From contig QPMI01000135.1 of the NCBI GenBank assembly GCA_004431415.1, forward strand, positions 5,001-63,649: 58,649 nucleotides of DNA, read 5' to 3'. Shown piece by piece: positions 10,445 to 20,013 of this stretch. The DNA comes from Cyanophora paradoxa. Its lineage: Eukaryota > Glaucocystophyceae > Cyanophorales > Cyanophoraceae. Positions within the stretch are counted from its first letter, which is position 1. Each line of letters opens with the position of its first letter. The notes beneath the pieces were generated by a model. The model ran no database searches and had not been told where the DNA came from. It was given only the letters and a program-made list of their open reading frames with translations. The position numbers and the translations under genes are program-made.

Positions 10445-12871
10445 GTTTGCGGTATCGGCGTTTGGTTCTGTCGGTGATGCCTTGTCGGAGTTCCCATGCG
10501 TGGTTGCGGGCGCAGCGGTCCCTCCAGATCGCTCGGAGGTGTTGGTCGAGGAGTAGCGCTAGATCTTTTTGGATTGACAGTGTGGTGGTTTTGTTGATGC
10601 CCAGGGCTGTGCAGAGGGCGGGCAGTCCTGCCGGGGTGCCGAGGCGCAGGAGGGCAGGGGCGGGGAAGGGGAGCATGTCCGTCAGGGCCGGGCTAAGCTT
10701 TTTCCACAGGGTATCGGTGAGACCTGGGGGGCGGAGAAGGGCTGGATTTGCGGGGGGGGAGAAAAGGGCGGATTGGAGGGGAGAGGCGGGGTCAGGGGGG
10801 ACGAGGCGGAGGAAGGGGAAAAGTTGGAAAATGGTATCGTCGTGTCCTAAGGGTTTGGGCGAGTGGCGGAGGACTCGGGCACGGAGGAAGGTCACAAGTG
10901 CATCCTGGAAAGCTTGGAGGAGAAGGCGGGCGGCGGGGCAGGTAAAGATGTGGGCAAAATCTTCGGGGGGGTGGGTTGTGGGGTCGGGCGGTTCGGGGTC
11001 CGCGGCCCGCGATGGGGAGGAGGGCGAGGGGGAGCCCGGGGGGGTGCAGGTGGCAGGGGGCGGGGGGGGCGGGGGTGGGGAGGCAGCGTCCTCGGGGACA
11101 GGGGCAGGGGTGGGAGGGAGGTGACAGGAGGGGCAGTGGGCGATACCGTCAGGGAAGAGGGGGCCGTATAGGTCGGGGTCGTGAAGGAGGCGGATGGTGA
11201 GGGAGGGAAGGGCTCCGAGGATGCACTGGAATCTGACTTTGCGGAGGTGGTCGCCGGCGGGGGTACGGCGGTCTGGCTGCTTGTCGGACACGAGTGAGAG
11301 AGCCGGGGCGAGGGTAACATGAGGATTGCTGAGGACGGTCCCTGCGTTGCGAAGTTGTCGCCAGTCGAGGTATTGGGAGAGGGAGGCTTCAGCGAGGAAG
11401 TGAGAGCGGGGGTCGCCTTCGACGCGGTAGGCGTGGAGTCGGCCTCGGTATGGTTCGGCCCCTGGGACTGGGCCATGGGAGGGCGGGGGTGGGAGGCCGG
11501 CTCGGATGAGGAAGCATTTGAAACTGTGTGGGATGAAGAGAAGGGCTGAGAGGGGGGCGTCAGGGGCTGTTTTGGCGAGTTTATCAACGGCGTCGTTGTG
11601 GCGGTTGTCAGGAGTATAGGCTGGGTTCGGGATACGGTTCCTGGCCGGGGTCCGGGCCGCCTCTTTCTTTGCGGCTGTTTTAGAGGTTGTGGCAGACCGT
11701 ATGTGCGGCTGGGTGGCGGCCCATTGAGCAGCATCAGTTAGGATGGTCGCCGCTTCGAGTGGGGTTACGTGGGACGGCCGGAAGAGACGGCGCGCTGTGG
11801 TGGTGGCTTCGTTGCGGGCCAGGTCGGCGAGTTGGGAGGCGAGTTCGTGGGCATAGCGAGCGTCAGGAGGGAGGGGGGTGGCGGGCCCTTCGGGGCGGGG
11901 CGGGGGGGACTCTAGCACAGTTGGGGAGTGCGGGAGGGCTGGGTGGTCGGGGGAGGATGGTGGGGAGTCGAGGGTAGGCAGGGTACCACCGGTGGAGACT
12001 GGGGGGCGGCGTGCCGGTTGGGTACGCCCTGGGAAGGTCGGTGGGGGTCTGAGGGCCGGGAGAGCGGGACTGCAGCATGTCGGGTCAAGGGTGACAGCCC
12101 CGTAACAGAGGCTGAGGGCTATATATTCGCGGTATTTGCGGAGCGCTGCAGCGTCGGTCTGAATGTAGGCGGGGGGGCGGGGCAGGTCCGACGGGGTAAG
12201 TGCGGAGGAGCGACTGAGTAAGTCAGCTGTAAGGAGAAGGAGGGGGCCGCAGGCTGTGCTGTTGGGAGGCTGGAGGACGGATAGGGACGTCTCCGGGCGT
12301 AGATAGGTCCATCTGCAGAAGGGGGTGGGAGGGAGGGGGGATCCAGAGTCGCGATGACTCCAAGTGGCCGCCAGGTCTTGTGCAAAGGAGATAATGTGGT
12401 CGGGGGCGTCGAGGGAACCATTGTGAATGTAGAAGGAACGCGTCTGAGGAAGTAGAACCAGTAGGTGCCAGTGTCCTGGGGGGCCATGGGTGTGCCGGGG
12501 GCTGCTGGAGGAGGGGGTCGGCGGGGGGACTGGTGGGATTTGTTGGGTGGGGCGATAGGTAAGGATGGGGACGAGAGCGAGGCGGGCGTCGAGGAGGCGT
12601 CCGTGGGGAAGGTATTGGTGCAGGGGGAGGAGGCTTGAGCCGCGGGAGTCAAAGTGGGAGGCTGCACTAGCTGGGTAAGAGCTAGATGACAGGAAGTAGG
12701 CGGGGTGGGGCGAGGCCAGGGCGGCTTCGCGGGAGGAGAGCATGTCAAGGAAAGCTTCCACGAGGGGGAGGCTGAGGGCGGTCTTCGGCCTGAGGTGGAT
12801 GAGGTCGCCTCGTCGAATGAGGGAGTGGCGGTGGGAGTCGGGTCGGGGGGCGGGTGGGAGGGGGGGCCTTG
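10356..12871 (-). CDS. LINE ORF fragment: Ulp1-like peptidase and C-terminal zinc motif
   Basis: Open from the 5' truncation point; numbering below starts at the GTG at 12761. Upstream residues include RRGDLIHLRPKTALSL. Residues 97-171 fit a Ulp1/C48 cysteine peptidase: GHWHL with the catalytic His, a downstream acidic position near 114-118, Gln164 and Cys171 in STACGP. About 390 residues in, DNRHNDAVDKLAK resembles the last motif of LINE RNase H domains. Further on, CPSC, then EDFAHIFTCP form the Cys-Cys-His-Cys motif typical after RNase H in non-LTR elements. The ORF ends in a Pro-rich tail at the G run. No reverse transcriptase is present, so the copy cannot move by itself. The peptidase call is by motif only. 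Confidence 0.7.
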
Positions 12872-12884
12872 AGATGCCATGCCT
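12872..12884. repeat. Target-site duplication, right copy
   Basis: Second copy of AGATGCCATGCCT. Reading leftwards on the minus strand, the ATG of the interrupted gene here runs into truncated LINE sequence and creates a short chimeric ORF (12119-12880). Confidence 0.9.
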
Positions 12885-13476
12885 CGACGCGCTGCGATGG
12901 TCTAGGCAATATGAGTGTGCGTGGACATGGCCTGGGCTGCGAATACGAATTTTCGAATCCCCCGTGAGACGTCTGAAAATTTCGCAGCCGGTGCGCGCGC
13001 ACCTAGCTATAGGCCTGCGATGTTCAACTATACTCTCAAGGATCTATAGCTAGGCGTCGTCCACCTCGATGGTCACGGATTCGAATTTCTGCGGAGAGGG
13101 CTGACCGTGTACATGCCATGAGGCGCGGGCCGGCGCGTCCTTTTAGGCGCGTCCCTCTGTCCATAATCATGCCTGTACGGTATACATGTATCGCGATCGC
13201 TGCAGATGCGCTGCCATATGCATATCGTAGTTTTCATCTCAGAGTCTTCATCGTGAGCTTTAGATTTGTTTATTCAACTGACTCGTCATAACTATAGCTA
13301 GGATCTGCTCCAGATGAATATATTAATCTATATTCAAATTCATGATCATGATCGATATCATGGCTAGCGATATTTCAAGTTTCTGCGGAAAATCATCCAG
13401 GCTACGTATACAAATATTCACATGACAAAGTCAATTTCGAGCTAGATCTGGATATCGATCGAGTTCTAGCACTTGA
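12885..13476. other. Intergenic, lower G+C; displaced upstream region of the RING-like gene
   Basis: No coding sequence. Before the LINE inserted, this was the 5' flank of the gene starting at 8772. It also holds the 3' flank of the TFIIB gene, with TTTATT near 13268 (AATAAA on the minus strand). It is rich in GATC and CTAG palindromes. Confidence 0.5.
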
Positions 13477-14400
13477 TTACGGGTCTAGATCTAGGTCTAT
13501 CCCGAGCCGTGCCCTCATCTCCCTGACCGCAGCGCGCGCGGCGGTCGGAGAGGCCCCGGCTCGAATCGCGATTTTTCGCGTGGACCAGGAAGCGCGTCCG
13601 GAGAGCTTGGCCGCGAGCGCGAGCGCCCCTATCGCTAGGATCTTCGGGGTCCTGGAACGAGCTCGTCCCGCCTCCAGGTACTCTCTGTAGCGCTTCTGGG
13701 CGGCCGAGATGATCGAACCGTCGATTCCAATATTCTTTCCGACGCTTTCCACGAGGGACACGCCCAAGTCGTACGTGTGAAGGCGACGGCCCTCGCGCCG
13801 ATCGCCCGCGGGGGGCCCCGCGGCCGGCGCCGGCGCCGGCGTCGCCTCCAAGAGGACGCGAACGTACTTTCGGACCTCGTGGCGCGCCTCGGGAGGGGCC
13901 GCGTGCTCGAAATCGTGTATCCCACGAGGGATATCGAGCTGTTGGACGGCCAGATAGAGGGCCGCGAGGGCGAGGGATGTGTACCGCCTCCCCGAGATCA
14001 CGGCGCGCTTCTCGCGGAGCGTTTCCAGGGCCTCGCGCCAGACAATCTCCGGGAGGAGCATGCGCTCTGCCGTCTCCCTCACAGTCTGATCCAGCTCCGT
14101 GCGATTCATATTCGCGTGGGTACCGTGCGCGCTCGAGCTCGGGATTGCGCGCGCAGAACTAGACTTGGAAGGCTGCCACGTGCACGTGCGCGGCGCCGGC
14201 TCTGGAATATCGCGTAGCAGATCCAGCCCCAGTTGCAGATATCGATCGTGCGAGGACGCGACGCCGGCGCCGCCCTGCTCGTCGCAGACGAGGCCCAGGG
14301 GCGTCGCGTACGACCCGTACGCGTCGAGGCACATGCCGCAGGACGTGCACACGTCGCCCTCGGCCCCGGACGCGACGTAAGGGTGGACGCAACTGCTCAT
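13477..14400 (-). CDS. TFIIB-like transcription factor
   Basis: Transcription initiation factor that bridges TATA-binding protein and RNA polymerase; many nucleocytoviruses encode one. The ATG at 14400 gives 307 aa, close to cellular TFIIB. A zinc ribbon is visible at residues 4-24 (C4, H6, C18, C21; the first pair is C-x-H rather than C-x2-C). Two cyclin-like repeats follow: about 95-190 (LDQTVRETAERMLLP, SGRRYTSLALAALYLAVQQ) and 210-305 (LGVSLVESVGKNIGIDG, PKILAIGALALAAKLSG, STRKIAIRAGASPTAARA). The second ends in a helix-turn-helix-like stretch typical of TFIIB. There is no intron. A TATA-like CATAAATTT sits 52-60 bases upstream. The last residues, GIDLDLDP, are encoded by CTAGATCTA, echoing the tail of the Skp1-like protein. 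Confidence 0.88.
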   Translation of the reverse strand: MSSCVHPYVASGAEGDVCTSCGMCLDAYGSYATPLGLVCDEQGGAGVASSHDRYLQLGLDLLRDIPEPAPRTCTWQPSKSSSARAIPSSSAHGTHANMNRTELDQTVRETAERMLLPEIVWREALETLREKRAVISGRRYTSLALAALYLAVQQLDIPRGIHDFEHAAPPEARHEVRKYVRVLLEATPAPAPAAGPPAGDRREGRRLHTYDLGVSLVESVGKNIGIDGSIISAAQKRYREYLEAGRARSRTPKILAIGALALAAKLSGRASWSTRKIAIRAGASPTAARAAVREMRARLGIDLDLDP

Positions 14401-14451
14401 GATCGTTTTCGGTCGCGGTGTGGGGACTGAGGGCTCTGTGAAAGCGGTCTG

Positions 14452-14460
14452 AAATTTATG
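14452..14460 (-). promoter_or_regulatory. TATA-like box of TFIIB gene
   Basis: CATAAATTT on the minus strand, 52-60 bases before the ATG at 14400, the same spacing as at several other intron-poor genes here. Confidence 0.55.
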
Positions 14461-14709
14461 CCGCCGATCGCGATCACGAATCTTGGGGGCGAACCCAGTT
14501 TCGATCGATCGCAATCTATGGATCGTGGTCGTGAGTGCCCGCCCGGCCCGGATCCGTGTGCGCAGAGATAGAGGCGCGCGCGCGCGCGTTCCTTTATATC
14601 GTTTCGAAATCTGAGCCCTGACCGCGATCACCTGAAGGTGCTCTGGCCGCACGCTCCGGTCCCTCTGCGATCTAGACCTCTCGCATTCCTTATATATATT
14701 GCGTATCCC

Positions 14710-14950
14710 GAGCGCCGCTCTCTCAGAGGGGGTCGGCGGCGAGTCTCCAGGGGGGCGGGAGGCGGGGTTTCATCTTCCATTCGGCGGGGGTACGGACGAC
14801 GCGCGAGTGCCGCTCTCTCCGAGGGGGAGCCGGCGAGTCTCCCAGGGGGCGGGGGGCGGGGGTTCGTGAGGGTACGATCAAATCTCGAGCACCGCTCTCT
14901 CAGAGGGGGGAGCCGGCGAGTCTCCAGGGGGGAGGGGGTGGTGGTCTTCT
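14710..14950 (+). repeat. Three plus-oriented motif copies preceding array A1
   Basis: Three copies of a unit of about 85 bases with CGCTCTCTCAGAGG and GGCGAGTCTCC (near 14738, 14832 and 14916). They sit just upstream of the TFIIB promoter, on its 5' side. Confidence 0.75.
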
Positions 14951-14974
14951 CCTCGCTCGCCCTCGGCTCCGAAT

Positions 14975-15480
14975 TCTCGCGCCCGTGCAGCGGGCCCCTG
15001 AGGGGCGCGCGGCGAGTTTCCAGCGGCAGGGGCGGGTTTGTAGACGGGGTACGGGTCCGCCCTTTCCCTCGCTCGCCCTCGGCTTAAAGTTTCTCATGCC
15101 CGTGCAGCCGGCCCCCGAGGGGCGCGTGGCGAGTTTCCAGCGGCAGAGGCAGGTTTGGGAGACGGGGTACGGGACCGACCTTTCCCTCGCTCCCCCTCGG
15201 TTTCTCACGCTCGTGCAGCCGGCCCCTGAGGGGCGCGCGGCGCGTTTCCAGCGGCGGGGGGCAGGTTTGGGAGATGGGGTCCCGGTACGGGACCGGCCTT
15301 TCCCTCGCTCCCCTCGGCTTCTCACGCTCGTGCAGCCGGCCCCTGAGGGGGCGTGGCGAGTTTCCAGCGGGGTCCAGGTTGGGAGACGGGGTACGGGACC
15401 GGCCTTCTCCTCGAGCTCGCTCACCCTTGGCTTCTCACGCCCGTGCAACGGGTCCCTGAGGGGGGCGCGGCGAGTTTTCG
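14975..15480 (+). repeat. Array A1: five plus-oriented copies of a ~105-base unit
   Basis: Each unit contains TCTCACGCCCGTGCAG, GGCCCCTGAGGGGCG, GGCGAGTTTCCAGCG and GGGGTACGGGACCG, followed by a CTCGCTCGCCCTCGG segment. The unit is homologous to array A2 at 33.4-35.2 kb. Unit lengths vary, so ORFs spanning it are not genes. Confidence 0.9.
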
Positions 15481-15483
15481 GTG

Positions 15484-16180
15484 GCCTCCTCCTACCTTCT
15501 GGAGACTCACCGCCACCCCCTCAAAGCGAACTGCATAATCTCGGCCATACCCCCACGTACCCTTCGTCCCACCCCCCCGGAGACTCGCCGCCGCCCCCGA
15601 GAGAGATCCAGAGCCGCGCCGCCCTAAATCTCTGACCGTACCCCCACCTACCTCCCCCTCCCCCCCTGGAGACTCGCCTCCACCCCCTCGAAGCGAACAG
15701 CTCTATAATTTCTCCCGTACCCCCACGTGCCCCTCGTCCCACCCCCCCTGGAGACTCGCCGCCGCCCCCGAAAGAGGGTGGCGCTGAATCTCTGACCGTA
15801 CCCCGAGCTATCTCCCCCTCCCCCCCTGGAGACTCGCCGCCGCCCCCGAAAGAGGGTGGCGCTGAATCTCTGACCGTACCCCACCTACCTCCCCCTCCCC
15901 CCCTGGAGACTCGCCGCCACCCCCTCGAAGCAAACGACTCTCGAATCTCGACCGTACCCCACGTACCCCTCGTTTCACCCCCCGGGAGACTCGCCGCCGC
16001 CCCGACAGAGGGCGGCGCTAGAATCTCGCTCGTACCCCCAGCTACCCCCCTCAAGCTCCCCCCCCCCCTTCGAAACTCGCCGCCGCCCCCCGAGAGAGAG
16101 CGGCGCGAAAGCTCCGAGCCGTACCCCCCGGCGGCCCCCCCCCCTCCCCCCTGGAGACTCGCCCGACGCCCCAGAACGAG
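15484..16180 (-). repeat. Array B1: nine minus-oriented copies of a ~80-base unit
   Basis: Units contain CTGGAGACTCGCCGCC, a GAAAGAGGGTGGCGCTG segment, TCTCTGACCGTACCCC and a C-rich spacer. The junction with A1 (GGCCTCCTCCTACCTTCTGG, 15484) recurs at 35196 between A2 and B2. This is the right half of the second bipolar cluster. Confidence 0.9.
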
Positions 16181-16203
16181 CTTCGGCGCCCCCTAGGCCT
16201 GGT

Positions 16204-16271
16204 CCATCGGCGCGGGGGCGCATGGCGCCCCGGAAACTCTTCTACCCCCCTGCCTCTTGCGGCGCGGCACC
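16204..16271. repeat. 68-base conserved cap of the repeat cluster
   Basis: Nearly identical to 36075-36142. Both lie directly after array B and a few hundred bases before a plus-strand gene. They contain CATGGCGCCCC and CTGCCTCTTGCGGCGCGG. Possibly a boundary or regulatory element, or a relic of segmental duplication. Confidence 0.8.
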
Positions 16272-16720
16272 CTCCCTCCCTTTCACTCGTTCGCCTTGCG
16301 GACGACGCGCGAGCGCCGCTCCCTCCAGAGGGGGGTGGCGGCGAGTCTCCGGAGGGGGGCCCGGGGAGGGGAGGAGGAGGGGTACGGCCAACGTCCAGAG
16401 GGGAGGGCGACTCGCGGGTCACGCACCCCGCCCGCCGCCTCGGCACGTGCACCCCCGCCCCCGCCCGGTCCCCCCGGGCCCGGGCCGTGCATGCGCTCGC
16501 TTATAAAGCAGTCCGCGCGGGAGACGCGGGCAACGGCGGGCGGGAGGCCTAGGTCGACGGAACGTCGACGCAGGCCCGATCCGGATCCCAGCTAGCGCTG
16601 CAGTTCGATTCGAATTCTCCCCGCATACGCACATATACATACTCGTAAACCTCGGGGCCGCCCGCAGCGCACGTCGGCCGAAAACAAAGCCGCCCTCAAG
16701 AGTGTGAGGGCCTGGGCGCG
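16272..16720. other. Spacer between repeat cluster and promoter
   Basis: Contains one further GGCGAGTCTCC copy (about 16341). Nothing else I can name. Confidence 0.45.
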
Positions 16721-16729
16721 GATAAATAG
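16721..16729 (+). promoter_or_regulatory. TATA-like box
   Basis: GATAAATAG, about 37-45 bases before the ATG at 16766. An ATG at 16737 is too close to this box to be the likely start. Confidence 0.55.
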
Positions 16730-16765
16730 AAGCACCATGCCCCGAAGCTCGAGGCGCTAGAGGGG

Positions 16766-17584
16766 ATGTCGACGTCGAGCCCGAATTCGAAGCGATCGGG
16801 CCCCGCCGCCGACCACGATCACGATATCGATCAGGATCCCGATCGATGTCGGGAAGCGCCGTCGTCACCTCCGAAATCTCCCGCGCCGAACCCATCGCTA
16901 TCGATTTCGGTGCAGGGCGCTGCGGCCGACAGCGATCGCGAGCGCGATTCGCGCTCGGAGGCGCCGGATTCGAACGCAGCCGCCTCCGGATCCCCGGCCC
17001 CGACGTCGACCTGCGTCGCGATTCCGGGCGCAGGCGCGCGCCCGCGGGCAGAGGGGCAGGATCGCGAGGGCGAGGCGGCCGGCGACGTCGACGCGGCCGC
17101 GGGTCGCGACGCAGCGTCCTCGGCGCCGGCGCCGAACAGGGCCGTTCACGTTCGGGACCCAAACGCAAAGCCCGCCCCGGTGGAGCTCTCGGACAAATTC
17201 GGACCCAAGCAGCCCGTCGTGTTCGTCATGGGCGGCGCCAGGCAGCTCCCCGCCTTTGTCGGCTGCTCGTCCAACCTCAAGCGCAAGTTTGCCGAGCTGC
17301 GCGGCTCCGGCCTCTTCGAGATGGCCCGCGGACCGATCAAGATTCGGGCGGTGGCACACGGGTTTCCGAACGAAACCGTCGCCAAGGCGTTTAAACTGCT
17401 CCTCGAGGATCGTGCACGAAACGGGGGCCTCGCAAAGAAATTAAAGGTGATGACAGCGCTAGGCGCGGAATTTTCGGCCCCCTCCTGCGGGAACGGGCCC
17501 GATGTCCGCAAGATCGAAGGCACGTGCGCATGCGCGTGCTCGATTCAGGTCGAGACAGAGGCCGCCGCCGGCTCAGAGTCGTAA
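16766..17584 (+). CDS. Protein of unknown function, disordered N-terminus
   Basis: Not recognised. It encodes 272 aa. Residues 1-145 are low complexity (Ser, Pro, Asp, Ala) with RDRE-type charged runs. Residues about 146-255 look folded: VELSDKFGPKQPVVFVMGG, SSNLKRKFAELRGSGLFEMA, IKIRAVAHGFPNETVAKAF and KKLKVMTALGAEF. A CACAC cysteine cluster lies near the C-terminus. There is no intron, and a TATA-like box precedes it at the usual distance. It is divergent from TFIIB across the second repeat cluster. The contrast between tail and folded part, and clean termination at 17584, support a real gene. Confidence 0.6.
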   Translation: MSTSSPNSKRSGPAADHDHDIDQDPDRCREAPSSPPKSPAPNPSLSISVQGAAADSDRERDSRSEAPDSNAAASGSPAPTSTCVAIPGAGARPRAEGQDREGEAAGDVDAAAGRDAASSAPAPNRAVHVRDPNAKPAPVELSDKFGPKQPVVFVMGGARQLPAFVGCSSNLKRKFAELRGSGLFEMARGPIKIRAVAHGFPNETVAKAFKLLLEDRARNGGLAKKLKVMTALGAEFSAPSCGNGPDVRKIEGTCACACSIQVETEAAAGSES

Positions 17585-18851
17585 TGCACTCTATATCCAG
17601 CTATTTAGCGCGCAGTCGACGGCCATCCATCGAAATCGATACGTATACCGATATCGTTTAATTCGCACGTTGTCGAATTTAATTTCGATCGATATATATA
17701 CATATATATCCGCATCTCGAATTAATATCCGTCAGTTCTCCGTTCTAAATTGTCTTGAACGACGTAGAGCCTGAGAGTTTCAAAATTCGCCGAACCAGGC
17801 CGGGCCGTGGAAATGTTCACGTCGCGCGCACTCAACGCGCACATCCGTGCACGTGTCGACGGATCCGGAATTCGAGTCGCGAGCTTCATGTTAAAAAAAA
17901 GATCGATTCATATTGCGCATTTTTACGAGCATGCATACACGCATGCGCATGCTTGAATAATGAATCATTGCGCCGTCTCGCTGCATGACAGTGCACGTGA
18001 TTCTCATGAGAGAGATCGCGACCGACAGGCCAGGCGCAGTGGCTATCCAAATGAAGCTGTAATGCACACATATATATCGCCTCGTCCCTCTTGAGGGCCC
18101 GCAGTCGCGCGCGCAATTTAATTTGGGGCGCAATTTCATAATCGCGGCCGGCCGGCCTCGCGATCAGCCCAACGTCGTTTGCACGAGCTCGAGTCCGGCT
18201 GCTATAGCCTTTGGATGTTAGGGGTGGGGTGGGGGGGTGGGGGGGCGGCCTGCGGGGCCAGGGTGCCAATTTCAAATACCGGTAGATCTAGATATCAATA
18301 GTGCAGGAGTTTTTTGTTTTTTTCTGGGGGGGGGGAGGGTGAGAGGATGGGGGATACACATTGCAGTTCTCGCGGCGGCCGTGAGCACGGGGCTAGCGCT
18401 GAGCTTTCGTCAAGCGTTGTCGATAGCTAGCTCCAGCTCTGCCTGCAGCCCGCTCCCGGCGGCCGCTGCGTCTGGGTGGCAAGTCCCTTCAGATGCCGAA
18501 GGAAATGTGCGTGAGCAGGAGTGGCTGTACGTGCTCAGCGACATGGGGCCGGGGTGCTGAGCGATGCATGCGCAGTACTCCGGCCAGCTACGCGGGCCTC
18601 TGGATCTCCTGGGGCGGCGTACGCGTGTGCTCTCGGGGCGCTCGAATCGAGGCACGTTGAAGCTCGGAGCGTGGGCATACTGCTCCCTGGAAGCTCGTGA
18701 GCAGCTGCACGCTGCGCGAGATCTCCCGCCTGTCCAGCTCCGCGCCGGCGACGATCGACCGCAGCCGTCGCGTGCGCCGGCGCCGCAGCCGTCGCGTGCG
18801 CCGCAGCCGGCATAGACTTTACGCTGCCGAGGGACACAGGGTTCAAGGGCC
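17585..18851. other. Intergenic, lower G+C
   Basis: No gene I can support. It is richer in A+T than its surroundings, with GATATC/ATATAT palindromes around 17640-17710 and a G run near 18325. It contains the 3' flanks of genes on both sides. Confidence 0.5.
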
Positions 18852-19599
18852 TTATTTCGTGCGCTTTTGGGTGCCCTGTGCCCCGGCTGCCTCATCGGTT
18901 GACCCGTGCGTGCGCAGGTGGTTGAGCCATGCATGTACACCGAACGCCTGGTGAGCGGCCCATCTATGGGGCATCGCTGCACGGGGCGGGGGCTTGGCTG
19001 ACTGACGCCGCTTCTTCCACACGGGCACGATGCCCAGGACAAACCGGTCGTGGGTCTTCTTGTTGTGGCCCTGCGCGCGCAGGAAAAAGGTCAGATCGCC
19101 GCGCGACGCCCGCCGCGCCGCGCCGCCCGCCCCGGGCCTCGCGAGCGCGTACCGTGAGCCTGCACACGGAACAGCGGACGACGCGACGGCGCCTGAGCGG
19201 GGCGCACGGGCCCAGGTCGACGTGCCGCGCCGGGGCCGGCACGGCGACGGGAAGCGCAGAGGGGGGCCCTGCGGGCGCGGCGGGGCTCGGGGTGCCGGCC
19301 GCGGGGCTCGGCGGCAGGGGCGCGAGGGGATCCTGAAGAGGGCCCGCGGGCGCCGGCGCCGTCGCGTCCGCGTCCACGCGGGGCCACGGGAGGGGCGCCT
19401 TGCAGGCTTCAAAGGCGGCGGGAGGGAGCCAGGGGGTCGCGACGAGCGGCGGCGCGAGGATCGACGCGACGGGAGGGAGCCGGGCCGAGTCCAGGCCGCC
19501 CGGGGCCGGCGCGCCGCAGGAGAAGAGCGCGCCGTCGCGACCGAAAAGCGCCGGGTCGATCATGTCGAGAGAGGACGCGACGGAAAGGGCCGAGCTCAT
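18852..19599 (-). CDS. Zinc-knuckle protein with one intron
   Basis: Exon 1 is 19599-19153, a GT-AG intron of 82 bases spans 19152-19071, and exon 2 is 19070-18852, giving 221 aa in frame. The intron splits a zinc knuckle: joined, it reads CSVCRLTGHNKKTH, matching the C-x2-C-x4-H-x4-H/C pattern found in nucleic-acid-binding knuckles. The C-terminal 60 residues are basic (FVLGIVPVWKKRRQS). The first 49 residues (starting MSSALSV) are shared with the next gene, 19975-20673, as is the promoter. Role unknown; nucleic-acid binding is inferred from the knuckle. Confidence 0.6.
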
Positions 19600-20013
19600 G
19601 TTGCGAAGCTGCGAAACTTGAGAGTGAGGTTTCGGGGGCGGCGCGATCTTTTTTATAGTGCGGCGGGGCGCGAGAAAAATACCCGAAAAGGGAATCGCTC
19701 AGATGAGAGGGCGCATGCGAAGGCCTCGTTCGAACGGGCCCTGTCCCGAGGGGGTAAGCGGAGGCGGGGGGAGGGGGGAGGGGAGGGCGGGGTACGCCGC
19801 ACCTTTGGAGCGCGAACGGCCGGCTGCGAGCCCTGCGAGGGCGGAACGGGGCGGGGCGCCCGGGCCCCTCCCCCTCCCCCTCCCCCCCTCCCCCCCCCCG
19901 CCCCCCCCCCCCGAACACCGACGGAAGAAGGAGCCGCACGCGTTCAGAGGTGCTCGCGTACAGGAGGGGGGTGCCTAGCTGTCGAATCCGAAGCGAGCAA
20001 AGAGGGCGCGCGG
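19454..20013. repeat. Left copy of a ~560-base duplication
   Basis: Matches 20528-21088 almost exactly apart from C-run length and a few substitutions. It covers the 5' end of one gene (first 49 codons), its promoter, and the 3' end of the gene upstream (last 14 codons, FARFGFDS). Confidence 0.85.
19648..19658 (-). promoter_or_regulatory. TATA box of zinc-knuckle gene
   Basis: CTATAAAAAAG on the minus strand, 50-60 bases before the ATG at 19599. Identical copy at 20722-20732 before the duplicate gene. Confidence 0.65.

Larger units (their letters stand above)
8777..12871 (-). mobile_element. 5'-truncated LINE-type retrotransposon fragment, 4.1 kb
   Basis: Bounded by a 13-base duplication. 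The 3' end is at the left: a T run at 8776-8782 is the poly-A tail on the minus strand. Close to it is an inverted repeat, TTGATACA (8801-8808) and TGTATCAA (8819-8826), a possible 3' stem-loop of the sort that LINE reverse transcriptases recognise. The reading frame is open across the right junction, so the 5' part, including any reverse transcriptase domain, is missing. A 232-base relative of the 3' end lies at 294-533. G+C is high like the surroundings, so the element is adapted to this genome. Confidence 0.85.

Noticed and set aside
10356-12871. The LINE ORF as an intact viral Ulp1 protease gene
   Set aside because: Bounded by a TSD and poly-A tail, open across the 5' junction, and followed by LINE C-terminal motifs; it is a retrotransposon fragment.
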